Positions 13,541 to 26,645 of a DNA stretch of 64,000 nucleotides are shown one piece after another. The notes beneath the pieces were generated by a model that worked only from the letters and a program-made list of their open reading frames with translations, was not told where the DNA came from and made no database searches. Source of the stretch: Dasyornis broadbenti. Taxonomy: Eukaryota > Chordata > Aves > Passeriformes > Dasyornithidae. Positions within the stretch are counted from its first letter, which is position 1; each line of letters begins with the position of its first letter. The stretch covers positions 136,114 through 200,113 of the forward strand of contig VZRN01000227.1 in the NCBI GenBank assembly GCA_013397935.1. Direction: 5' to 3'. Made by a program: the position numbers and the translations under genes.

Positions 13541-14530
13541 CTGACGGAACAGCGCGTTGCCGCCCGTTCGCTCTGGGTCGCAGCATCATAAACCGATCCC
13601 GGCCGGTCCCGCACAGCAAACCCGACGACTCGAGTTAACCACACCTCTCCCTCCCTTGCAAGCCGCCGCCGAGAGGCGCCGGGCCCCTCCCTGTGCCGCG
13701 CCCTCGGGCGGAGCCGCAGCACCAAACACGCCACGACCCCGCGGCGGGTCCCTCACTGAAGGGGGGCGGGCCGCCACTGCCCGCAGCCAATCAGCGGCAG
13801 CTCTGGGGAAGACAAGCGGCGGCTGCAGCCAATGGCTGCCCGGCAGCTGCGCGCGGCGCGGCCCCGCCGGCGGACGAACGCGGGGGATTCCGGCCCGCCT
13901 GGCGCGACAGGGCGGGGCAAGGACGGGGCGTGGGCAGCGGCGGACACGAGCCACCAATAGGCGTGCGGAGAGGAGTGACAGGCAGGCGGCTCGCCCAATG
14001 GGAGAGCGGTGGCCACTAAAGGGCCGGCGGCCCGGAGGGGAGCGTCGGGCGCAGGTGAGTCGCGCGCGCGGCCCCCGGGGACCGGGTGTGGCGGGCAGCG
14101 GGACCGGGATGGGGCGGCTGCCCCCGCGGCGTGTGGGAAGTTCCCGGTCCCCTTCGGGGGTAGAGCGGTGGGGCTCCGCCGCCCTCGGCCCCTGGGGGTG
14201 ATGAGGCGATTGCCCGCCGTCTTTTCTCCCCACGGGGAGGTCCCGTTCCTCTTCCTCCTTCTGCCGGGAGAGTCGTAGAGTCCCGCCGCCTGGAGAGGCC
14301 CTGGCTTGCGGCAGGGCCCACGGGCCCATCTGCTCCCCAGGGCTCGGGGGCCGTGCTGGTCGGGGCAGCCGACCGTGCCCCCGCCTCCCTTTGTTGCCGC
14401 CTTGCTTTCCCTGCAGCGCTCCGGGTGGGACCGAGCTGGCCCCGGAGCCGCGGCTGTGCCCGCCCTCATCGCTCCGAAACGCGCTCCCCTCGCGAGGATG
14501 AGCTGCTCTGGTCTCTTTCGTGGCCGTGGC
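13540..14530 (+). promoter_or_regulatory. MSANTD4: CpG-island promoter of MSANTD4
   Basis: About 1 kb with an abrupt rise in GC and CpG content against an AT-rich background. It carries four same-orientation CCAAT boxes (13787-13791, 13829-13833, 13954-13958, 13995-13999) and GC boxes such as GGGGGGCGGG at 13761-13770 and the GGGCGGGG near 13910. No TATA box is evident. A strong splice donor, GCAG|GTGAGT, follows at 14054/14055. This fits a housekeeping-type, NF-Y/Sp1-driven promoter starting about 14.00-14.04 kb and a short non-coding first exon on the + strand. Assignment to MSANTD4 rests on position and strand. Large open frames in the island on both strands are by-products of its low stop-codon density. 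Confidence 0.8.
14015..14054 (+). other. MSANTD4: probable MSANTD4 non-coding exon 1 (3' boundary at donor)
   Basis: The 3' boundary is supported by the consensus donor GCAG|GTGAGT. The 5' boundary is a guess from the distance to the CCAAT boxes at 13954 and 13995. The exon would join the acceptor at 18811. Confidence 0.45.
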
Positions 14531-15198
14531 TGCTTCAGGGAAAGGGCAGCTTTGGCCTGATAAGTCTGTACCTTCAACAGCCTGAATTCCCAGCTGCTTC
14601 CTATCTTCCGAGCTTTCTCCCTGCTTCGTAAAATCATTCTTTTAAATGTTGTTGGTTCCCTGCTGTGCCTGCTTTCTCGTTTGTGCAAACCGCGGGCTTC
14701 TTGCAGGGCTGTGTTGGGTGATGTGTTGTGCAGCACCCAGATCCTCCTATACTAAAACCTTTGTACAAAAGCGTAAGTTGCTCCAAGCCAATGCAGCCAT
14801 CTGTTAGGAATCACACAAAAAGTTTTTTAGAAAGCCTTAGGCAGAAGATACTTAGATTCTCTACTTCCGTTTAAAAAAATTTAGAGATAGCAGATCTTTG
14901 TAATTTAAATGGGTTTTTTTATTCAAGCATAAGCTCTCAATTTTTTTTAAAGGAATCACCAAGACAAACTTTTTAAAAAGTCATGATTTTTGTGAAGAGT
15001 TATGCCAGTTTGATTCTAGCAACAGTCCTCCAGTTCTGGAGAATGCACGGATCTTTTTGTTTGCTTCCTTGCATGTTTGGGGGATGTTTATTTTTTTGGT
15101 GGTTTTGGGGGTTTTTTGTTTTGGGGTTTTTTTGTGGTTTTTTTTTGTTTTTTGTTTTTTTGTTTTTTTTTTTGTTGTTTGTTTTTTGTTTTTGGTTT

Positions 15199-15285
<87 letters not shown>

Positions 15286-18200
15286 TTGGTTGTTGTTGTT
15301 GTTGGGCCAACATGTGGTTAGGCAATAATGTGTGAACAAAGGAGTCAGAAAAGATTGAGGCAGAATGAGGATGCTTCTGTCTTTAACTATGCTGAAGGTA
15401 TTCAGTGTATATATATATTCTGTCTGTTTATGGAGTTTCCAGCTCAGTTTTACAGTACTTGTTTCTTTTCAATCCCAGCAGTTTGTGTTACTTTGGTGCA
15501 GTGATGAGACCCATATTGATCACAGGTTGCTTTTGGCCTGACAGGCCCAAAGTCATAGCTCCATGTTGCCGTCTTTTCTGGAATACCCTTGAAGTCTTTC
15601 TGTTGCCATCAGAGTTGGTTTGTTTTTTTCTTTTAGCCAGCGTTTCACATGTCTACCTAAAATGTAAAAGCATGCATTTTGCATTGCAGTTTGCCCCAGC
15701 TTCTTGTGTACCTCCTCACTGGCAGAGCACAGGAAACTGAAAAGTCCTTGGCTTACAATCAGCACTATTTAGCCACAACCAACACATTGGTGGGTTACCA
15801 ACATTACTGTCACACTAATCCAAAGCACAGCATTGTCCCAGATACTGTGACGAGCATTAACGCTATCCCAGCTGCTGAATTTTGGGGTATTAGTTTTTTT
15901 CCCTGTAGCTATGTGTACAAATCCTAGCTTATTTATATTCTCTTACCTACTTTGGATGTGTAACAGTTCATTTTTCCTCATTAAAGAGTAATGTCCTGGA
16001 GACCATCTAGCAGTGGCGAAAAACCCGAATATCCCAAATATCAGTTTTTGTTAGCTAATAAGGTTTTTTAGTTAATATATCAGAAAGATACACAGAGCTA
16101 TCTCTAGGAGTAAATGTACTGTTAAGACAGTTCACTGACTCCTTTTATATTAATTAGAAAAGAATTGTCCTTAACAAGGCAATGTGCTTTCAAAGAGGAA
16201 AGAATTAAAGGAGGCAAGATGTCGTTACCAATTGGAAGTTAGTAGTTGTGAGTTTAAAAATATATAGGTTTTACTGAAATTTCACTGGGAGATTCAGGGG
16301 CTTGTATGAGATGTGTTCTAACAAAAGCTTAAAGAAGTCAAAAAGCAAACTTTACCTAATAAAGGAATTTGATGCCAGTAGTTTTTGAATTAGTATTGTA
16401 GTTCTTAAAGGTTATGGCCTTGGTTTATGGCATAAAATCCAAAACTGAGATTAGACACTAAACAAAGTATGTCTGGGGAGATCATTCAGGTGGCGCAGAG
16501 CACTGATCACAGGGAGCAGGGTGACCTGACAATTGCATGTTTTAACACTAAGGCTTCTCTGGAGCTGAGGAGAAAACTTGTCTGTTAGCATTTTCCACAT
16601 TGATGTAGAACTGTATTTGGAAGCTGATGAAAATTTGTTTTGGAAACCCAATTGATTTTTGTTTTTCTGTGTTTGTGCCCACATTATCCTCTGTGCTAGC
16701 ACTGAGAAATTTAGAAAGAGCCAGGGTAACTAGAGATACCATGAGTCTCTAAAATCCTGTGGGTCTTATTTTTGGGAAAGAACCTTGTTCACCTAGCTGG
16801 TAATACGTAAAGGACTTAGCCACTATATACCTTGACAGAAAAATGGCTGTCATTCAGCACAAGTCCGCTTAAAGATCAGATAAAAAGTCTCTGAAAAAAT
16901 TGGTGTAATTCTAGCAGATACAGTTTGTCTTCTGGTATAAATTTGACTTTCTACGCTACAGCTTTTTTTTTTTTACTATGGGTCATGTTAAGTTAAGGGT
17001 CTGCATTAAAGCAGTAGGTTATAATTTTTTAAATAATTCCCTTTTCTCAAAACCAATTGGAATTTTATTTTCAGAAGAGCAGAAAGTTTCATGCATCCTA
17101 AACAGCAACTTGCAGCTTCCTACTTGAGTCTGAGGAGTCCAAAGTGCTGGGTAGCTACATGGGAGCAGTGTACTGTTACAGGCTCATGCTTTATGCAGTT
17201 GATTTCTTCTTGGGACTTAGTTTTGTGTATTTGCTACCTAGTAATCATTGCAAGTGAGTGGCTTCACAGTGACAGTAGTATTTTAATGAGGAAAAGGAGT
17301 AAAGGAGTTTTTTAAAGGCAGTCTTTTAAAAAATACTTGATGGCTGCATGCTTGCCTGTTGGGTATGAAAGAATGTTGCTTGACATGGAAAACTGCAAGT
17401 GAGCCACTTAATACAGTCAACAGTGCATAGGAGATGAAGAATAATGTCTAAACTATTATGTACATTATTCCTCAAGTGGGGTGTTGTAGTATGATGTGCT
17501 GATGTGTATGCTTTAACCAAGTTTAGGGAGAACAATATTAGGAAAAATACTTAGTAATTAAAGAATCCTGTATAGCTGGGAGGGAGTTATTTAAGAATTA
17601 AGTTCTTTAGTTAGTAGCGATTGAATATATTATCTGGAAGCCATTTGCCTTCAGGTGGACAGATGTCTCTACTGTATGAACAGTGAACAAACAGCATCTT
17701 GAAACGGCATGTAGTGTATAATGAATCCTTGGCCTACGTGACTTAAAGCCTTTTAAACCTGCCTACAGCGGTAGGTAACATGCTACAAAAGAAAGTTGAA
17801 AATAATCTGAAATTGGACCTGTTGCCAAGCAGTCTGTGACCGAGAACCATTTTTGATTCTTAGTCTTTGCTTCCAGGTTTTGATGGGTTGTTTTGGGGTC
17901 TTTTTGTTTTTGTAATACGGTCTATGTTATTAATGCTGTAATGATATTCATTATTGCTTTAATAGTCCCCTGTTTCTCCCACTCACTCTCCACTTCTAGA
18001 CAGAGTTGCACACAATCTTTCAGGTGTATTATGGGGGTTCCTGTTCTCTTCAGCATCAGGCACAGGACCAGCTGGTGCTGAGGGTAGAGGACTAGATGAA
18101 CTTTAAAGCTGCTATTATAGCTGACATGGGATGTTTAGCAGCATGAGAAGGACACCAGAGGGTTTTACCATGGGCATATAGTGACTTAAATATATTTCCT

Positions 18201-18811
18201 GTTAAAATGTCTCTGATGAATGACATTTGTTTGAACTAGTAGTTATTTTACGACATTCAACATGATTGCTCCAGTTCCTTTATTTATGATTAAGATAAGT
18301 CAGAACAGCCTCTAAAATGAGAACTTTTCATATTAATTTACTTTTTTTTTTAATGGAAATTATGTCTCATTTAAAATGTGTCTCAGAAATTCCAGTCCCC
18401 TAAACGTTTCATGTTTTTGAAGTAATGATAGAACAATTTCAGCTTCTTTTGGAAGTAATTTAGTGTTCAAACTGAAAATGTGTATGTCAAATTTCGGTCT
18501 TATGCAAATCTCAACTGGCAAAACTCTCTAAGAATTGAAGTAAAATAGCTGTATTTTTGTAATGGAAATACCAAATCAACCTTAAGGGTTCGTGACATGG
18601 ATATATTAATGGTTTTATAATTCCTAGGAGATCAGAGAAAGTATTTATGACTACTGTATATTCAGAGTTTAGCAAAATTATTTTCTTTTATCAAATAAAC
18701 AGTTAGTTCAAAATACACATTCCTTAAATGATGACTTAGGATTCGAGTTGTTAAATGAAAATACATAGTGTATACCTTGGAGATTTATCTTGTTTGCTCT
18801 TTTTCTCTTAG
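14055..18811 (+). other. MSANTD4: MSANTD4 intron 1
   Basis: Runs from the GTGAGT donor in the CpG island to the acceptor TTTTTCTCTTAG ending at 18811. It contains the G/T-rich tract and 85-base T homopolymer at 15060-15303. The rest is unremarkable AT-rich DNA without recognisable exons. Confidence 0.6.
15060..15303 (+). repeat. G/T-only low-complexity tract with T85 homopolymer
   Basis: On the + strand this stretch is almost entirely G and T. It has G4-G5 runs at its left end, then an uninterrupted T run at 15200-15284 (85 bases), then GTTGGTTGTTGTTG. It lies inside MSANTD4 intron 1. The homopolymer is long enough that its exact length may be an assembly estimate. Long phenylalanine- or lysine-only reading frames here are artefacts of the composition. 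Confidence 0.95.
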
Positions 18812-21736
<2,925 letters not shown>

Positions 21737-22800
21737 ATGTCTCGACTGAAGTGTCAACATTAGTGTTTTGATGTTTCTAAATTAGAAGTAGTTCTTTTCC
21801 TAATACTAAACTGTCCTAGAGGCTTAACATTCTTCTGTTCAGAGTTGAATGTTGATGTTAAAAAAAAAAATGGTGCTCAATATGTCAGTGTGCCTACATA
21901 AATGAGCTTACATGTGAAATTGCTTTTCAGTGTATCAGAACTTAAGTGTTATGTTCTCTTGTCTTCAGTATTGTGCTGTATTAGTTCAGTGTCCTCCTCT
22001 TGTAGATGCCTTGAGAAGAATCAAGGCTGAACCTTGTACTTTGTATCACTGTTCTAACAGTAAGGAAGGGTCAGAATAAATCAGCATATGTTGTGAGGAC
22101 ATGGTGCTGACAGTAGCCTATATGGTACAGAAGTATGATTTAGGCAGAGCACAGGAATACAGAGTCATTATGAGATTGATTCATTAAATTTTATTTCCCC
22201 CCCTTTTTTTTCCCATCCCCATAACTGGGAAAAAGAGTTGAAGAGTTATCTAGAAGTGCAAGTTGAATTCGTTGCAGTTGTGTTTACTGTTGTTCCATGG
22301 CTTGAACTGAATGGGAGTGCAGAAAATAGGTTTGTGTGTTTGGTTTTTCTTTTTGCATGAAGTATCCATATTAGGTGAAGTTACACATCAACCATACCTA
22401 CTGTAAGCTGGACTGTTGGTTTCACCAGGTCATTAATAATGCTGTAGGGAGTAGAGCACCTGTGTTAGCATAGCACAGGAATTTAGTGACTGATTAGGCA
22501 TGCTGTCTAATGAGTCTGTGATTACCCCCTGAAAGAAATTGCTAGACCTTGTTTGTTCCTTGAAAGGCAGTAGCTGGTGATGGGAGTGTCAGGAATGGAG
22601 TTTTGGAGGCTGAGCACAGCCTAAGGGGCACTGATCTTGAACACTTTAACACGCTCATTGCTGGTTCTGCTTGGCCAGCACCAAGGTCAGGTCTGCAAGG
22701 CAGCCAGAAGAGGCTTCTGTGGCTCTCCATGTAATATATTTTAATTAGCAAACAGAAATGTTCAGTGCTGAAGGCTCTCAGTATATTTAATAAACAAGGT
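21737..22800 (+). other. MSANTD4: probable MSANTD4 3' UTR
   Basis: Non-coding sequence after the stop. Candidate AATAAA signals lie at 22075-22080 and 22789-22794, the latter followed by an A-rich stretch at 22810-22825 that could mislead oligo-dT priming. The real end cannot be set from sequence alone. Confidence 0.45.
22075..22080 (+). terminator. MSANTD4: candidate MSANTD4 polyadenylation signal AATAAA
   Basis: First canonical hexamer after the MSANTD4 stop, about 340 nt downstream. A second copy at 22789-22794 is an equally plausible distal site. Confidence 0.35.
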
Positions 22801-23360
22801 ATTCATACAACAACAAAAAAAAAAAACTAAGGAAGGAAGCTTTCTGTTGTTTCATGTATGTTAAATCCCAGCTGAGCCAGACTTCACCTTTCTCATCTTT
22901 TTGCAAATAACTATCTTTTGTTAACTCCATTGGAAATTTAGGACTGTGAGAATACTAAGTCTAAACATATGTTGAGTGACTTAGATGAATTCTTGTGCGA
23001 GTAAATATATTTATACCACTACAGGTTTACTTTTATTCTGCAAAGAAAATGTTATTTTTTTATTACTGAAACAAGTGTGCTTCTACAGTGGAAATAAATT
23101 TGACTACTACACTCCAGAGTGGCTGTTGAGACTTTCTTCACAGAGAAATGAGGTTACATCTGCAGAGAAGCATGGATGCTGAACACTGCAGCACCCCAAA
23201 GTAGCTGATGCCTGTATTTCTTGTGTGGTCAGTCAGAGAGATGAGGCACCTCAGAGTTGGACTTGAATCAACTGGGACTTATTTGAGAAGGGAAAAAGGA
23301 AGGCAACACCAACCAGTTAGAGAGAAATGCACTGGAAAAAGTTTCTCCGAGTTTTTTTCC
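22801..23360. other. intergenic sequence between MSANTD4 3' UTR and first LTR
   Basis: No gene, splice pattern or repeat family recognised in these roughly 560 bases. Confidence 0.4.
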
Positions 23361-24408
23361 TGAATATCGTGGGCTGACCTTGGCTGAGTGCCAGGTGCCC
23401 ATCAGAGTTGTTCTGTCACTCCTCAGCTGGACAGGGGAGAGCAAATGTAACAAAAAGCTCATGGGTGGAGATAAGAACAGGGAGAGATCACGCAGCAATT
23501 ACTGTCATGGGCAAAACTGACTCAGCTTGGGGAAATTAGTTTATTACTAATCAATTAAGTATAGAGTAACGAGAAATAAAAGCAAATCTTCAAGCACCTT
23601 TGCCACAGCATTCCCTTCTTCCCAGTTTTATCTTTACTCCTGATTTTCTGTTCCTCCTCCCTGCAAGTGGCACAGGGGGTTGGGTAGTCGGGGCTGGAGT
23701 GGGTTTGTCACATGCTGTCTCTGCTGCTCCTTCCTCAAAGGGAGGATTCCTTACACCCTTCCCAGGCTACTGTGGCATCCTTCCCACAGGAGACAGTTCT
23801 CAATGAATTTTTCTAACAGGCGTCCTTCCCACAGGCAGCAATTCTTCATAAAGTGCACCAGGGTGGCTCCCTTCCACAGGGTGCAGTCCTTCAAGAGCAG
23901 GCTGCTCCAGCATGGGTGCCCTAGAGGTGTCAGATCCTGCCAGCAAACCTGCTCCAGTGCGAGCTCCTCTTGCCACAGGGTCCCAGGTCCTGCCAGGAGC
24001 CTGCTCCAGTGCAGGGTTCCACCAGGGTGACAGCCTCCTTCAGGTGTTTCCACCTTCTCTGGCATGGGCTCCTGGGACAGTCTGCAGAGGAACCTCAGCT
24101 CCAGAACCTGGAGCATCTCCTGCCCCTCCTTCTGCACTGACCCTTGGGCTCTGGGGCTATTTTGCTCGATGTTGTCATTCCTCTCTCTGGCTGCAGTTGC
24201 TCTTGTGCATTTTCCCCTTGTTAAATACATTGTCCCAGTGTCACTACCATTGTCACTGATTGACTTGGCCTTGGCCAGGGGCAGGTCCATCCTGGAGCCA
24301 CCAGGGATTGGCTCTGTTGGACATGGGAGCAGCTTCTGGCAGCTTCTCTTAGAAACCACCCCTGTAGCCCCTACTGCTACCAAGACATTACCTCACAAAT
24401 CGAATACA
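23361..24408 (-). mobile_element. solo ERV-type LTR, antisense
   Basis: A GC-richer block of about 1.05 kb that I recognise from memory as a common avian ERVL-like LTR. It reads TGACCTTGGCTGAGTGCCAGG near the left and ends CAAATCGAATACA on the right. TTTATT at 23540-23545 is an AATAAA signal on the minus strand, so the LTR is oriented leftward. The middle holds about six degenerate 46-48 bp units. No internal gag-pol sequence flanks it, so it is a solo LTR. I could not find matching target-site duplications, so the exact ends are uncertain. A 210-codon minus-strand open frame inside it (23751-24383) is not a recognised gene. Confidence 0.7.
23771..24060. repeat. degenerate ~46-48 bp tandem units inside the LTR
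   Basis: Successive segments share a CCTTCCCACAGG-like left part, a CAG(T/A)(T/C)CTTCA or TCCTGCCAG middle and a GCTCCAG(C/T)(A/G) right part, repeating about six times. They appear to be part of the LTR family consensus, not a later expansion. Confidence 0.55.
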
Positions 24409-24502
24409 CCAAAATAAAGTGACAAATTTTTAGCTCCCTGATATGTATCAAGCAAATTGATATTAAAAATAGCTTTCTGTGATTTGGAGAAAATCTTACA
24501 CC

Positions 24503-24546
24503 CAATTCTGAAGATGCTCATTTTCCACTGAGCATCTTCAGAATTG
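24503..24546. repeat. perfect 18-bp inverted repeat (hairpin)
   Basis: Arms CAATTCTGAAGATGCTCA (24503-24520) and TGAGCATCTTCAGAATTG (24529-24546) are exact reverse complements, separated by the 8-base loop TTTTCCAC. It lies about 95 bp right of the LTR end. It could be a hairpin RNA precursor, a recent fold-back duplication or a non-autonomous element remnant; sequence alone does not decide. Confidence 0.97.
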
Positions 24547-26453
24547 TACCCCAAGAGCATTAAAAGTTTTAGGGAAAAATAAGTAGATAAATCTGAACCA
24601 TTTCTGAATTCTCAGTTGTTTCAGAAATGCGAACACTTCCCTAAATGTTAATAGAGCTGCATGTAAGCAGTTATTTTTTCCAACAACTATTCAGCCTTCG
24701 AGGGAAATTATGCATCTTTTGGTTATAGAAAACATCTTGGAAAATACTGAATAATGAAATTAAATATTGTGATAAATTATTGAAAATACTGTTTCAACAT
24801 AAAATTTAGAGAAAATTACATAGTTTAATACATCAATTTTATAGCTTGCTTTTTTCATAATGAAAATGGAGTCATTTTGTGGTAATTTGAATTTAGATGT
24901 CATATATTTAAATACTAATCTGCAATCTCTTAAACTTTAATTGCTTGATTTACTAACCTGGGATCCCGATAGTAAAGCCTAAGGGCAAGATTTCAATCCT
25001 GTAAATGTCTCCCAAGTTAGGACATGCACATGAACTCAGTTCTCTGCTAGAGAGGGAGACGTTTGGAGCCTGATTGAAAGAAGGGCCTGTGATTTTAAGT
25101 ATTGAGTGACATTTCCAGACTGGGAAGAGGTTTAAGGCAAGGGGGATACCGCCTACATATGCAGGAAGAGGCAAGTATTTGGGGGGGGAAAAAAAAAGGG
25201 GAGTGAAGATCAAACATTTAGTAAGAGGGAAGACAGGTGAAACTGGTGATAGAAAAAACAGATTACTGGAAATATCCCCAGTTTTCATCTTAAGTGTTTT
25301 ATCGAAGTTTTGTCTGATGCACTGACGTCGGAGCTCATGGCTCTGTGACCCCCATGGGAATTTATGAATGAGCAAAGGTGCAAAGTGCACCTGAGGGGGC
25401 AAAGTGCAGCCTGAGGTCTGGCAGGCAGCTTCAGAGACACGGGCAAAGGCAGCAGCTCGCAGAATGTATGTGTGCCATCTGGTTTCTTGTTCTGTAGCAG
25501 GAACACATGCTGGGACCTTTATCCATGCTGTTGTGTCCAGTGCTCCATGAGGGGGTTTCTAGCCTGCAGTTTGAGAGCCAGAAGGCTGCTTCAGAGGGTT
25601 GCTCACTGTCTGTCATCAATGATGGCTCCCAGCAATTTGTGCCTGGCTAAGACATTAATGAAGACAAGCAGAATGTGTCCAGGTGTTTTCACAATGCAGT
25701 TTGGAGTCAGACTGGCCAAGGCTTAGCAGTGTTCTACCAGCGTGGATCATGGGGTAAGCTTGTAAATGCAGTCCCTAAAAACAGCCCAGGATGAACAGCA
25801 GCCACACTTCCAACAGGACATAGCTGACAAAGCACAGTAGGATTCAAATACAACTTCCTTTCCTTGAGTAAGTGGTCTTGTGTTATTCCTAGGACATTTT
25901 GAGCAACTTTCATTGTGCATAAAGAGATGCTGCAAGCAATGTGACCACAAGGTATAAAATATTAATTCATTATGACAAACAAAGGACAGTTAGGATTTCA
26001 TAAGCATTTGTATCTTCATCAACTCAAGATGTCTTTACTAGCCAGGAAGTTACCAGCCATGAGAGGAAGAGTTTCTAAAATTCCCCTTGCAAGTGGGAAC
26101 AGATGCCTGTAGTTTATATTTCTTCACCTTTTCACAGAACAACTTCTCATATAGTTGCCAGAAAAGAGCATCAGTGATGAGCATCCCCCCAGCTCATTTG
26201 CCCCCAAAAGCTCCCTGCAGAAAGGCACGGAGTGTTCCAAAGGAGATGGAGTCAGACCTAGGGCTGATATTTTACAGACACAAAAATACCCTCAAAAATC
26301 CTACTCTGTGTCAGTCAAGAGCCTTGACAGAAGTGATACGTGGCAGAAGAGGGAGGAGGAAAGACTAATTTTTCTCTGTTGTTCCTGAAATTAATTAGTG
26401 AATTTAAGCCCAGATGGTGTCAGAAAATGTCACCACATGCAATGGTAGTCACC

Positions 26454-26645
26454 TTTTTTTCTCTTTTCTTTTTTTTTTCTTTTTTCTTCTTTTTTTCTTT
26501 TTTCTTTTTCCTCTTTTCTCTTTTCCTTTTCCTGTTTTCCATTTTCTTCAATTGTCTTGCATTTCTCTTTTTCCTTTTTCTTTTCCTTTTTTTCCCATTT
26601 TCTTTTCCTGTTTCTTTTTTCTTTCTTTTTTTCATTTTCTTTTCT
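26454..26645 (+). repeat. polypyrimidine tract (CT-rich, ~190 bp)
   Basis: Almost pure pyrimidine on the + strand, an irregular run of T3-T9 separated by C or TC, with a handful of purines near 26535-26605. The lysine-rich reading frames on the minus strand are by-products. Such polypurine/polypyrimidine mirror-like tracts can adopt triplex structure; that is general knowledge, not shown here. Confidence 0.95.

Noticed and set aside
13557..14736. Long open frames on both strands (up to 327 codons) across the CpG island
   Set aside because: They arise from high GC and few stop codons, are Pro/Arg/Gly/Ala-rich, overlap each other in several frames and match no family; the region is a promoter.
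14981..15339. Phenylalanine-only and lysine-only reading frames
   Set aside because: Direct translation of the poly-T tract; no protein signal outside it.
23751..24383. 210-codon minus-strand frame
   Set aside because: Lies wholly within a solo LTR and reflects its GC-rich internal repeats; no retroviral protein motif seen.
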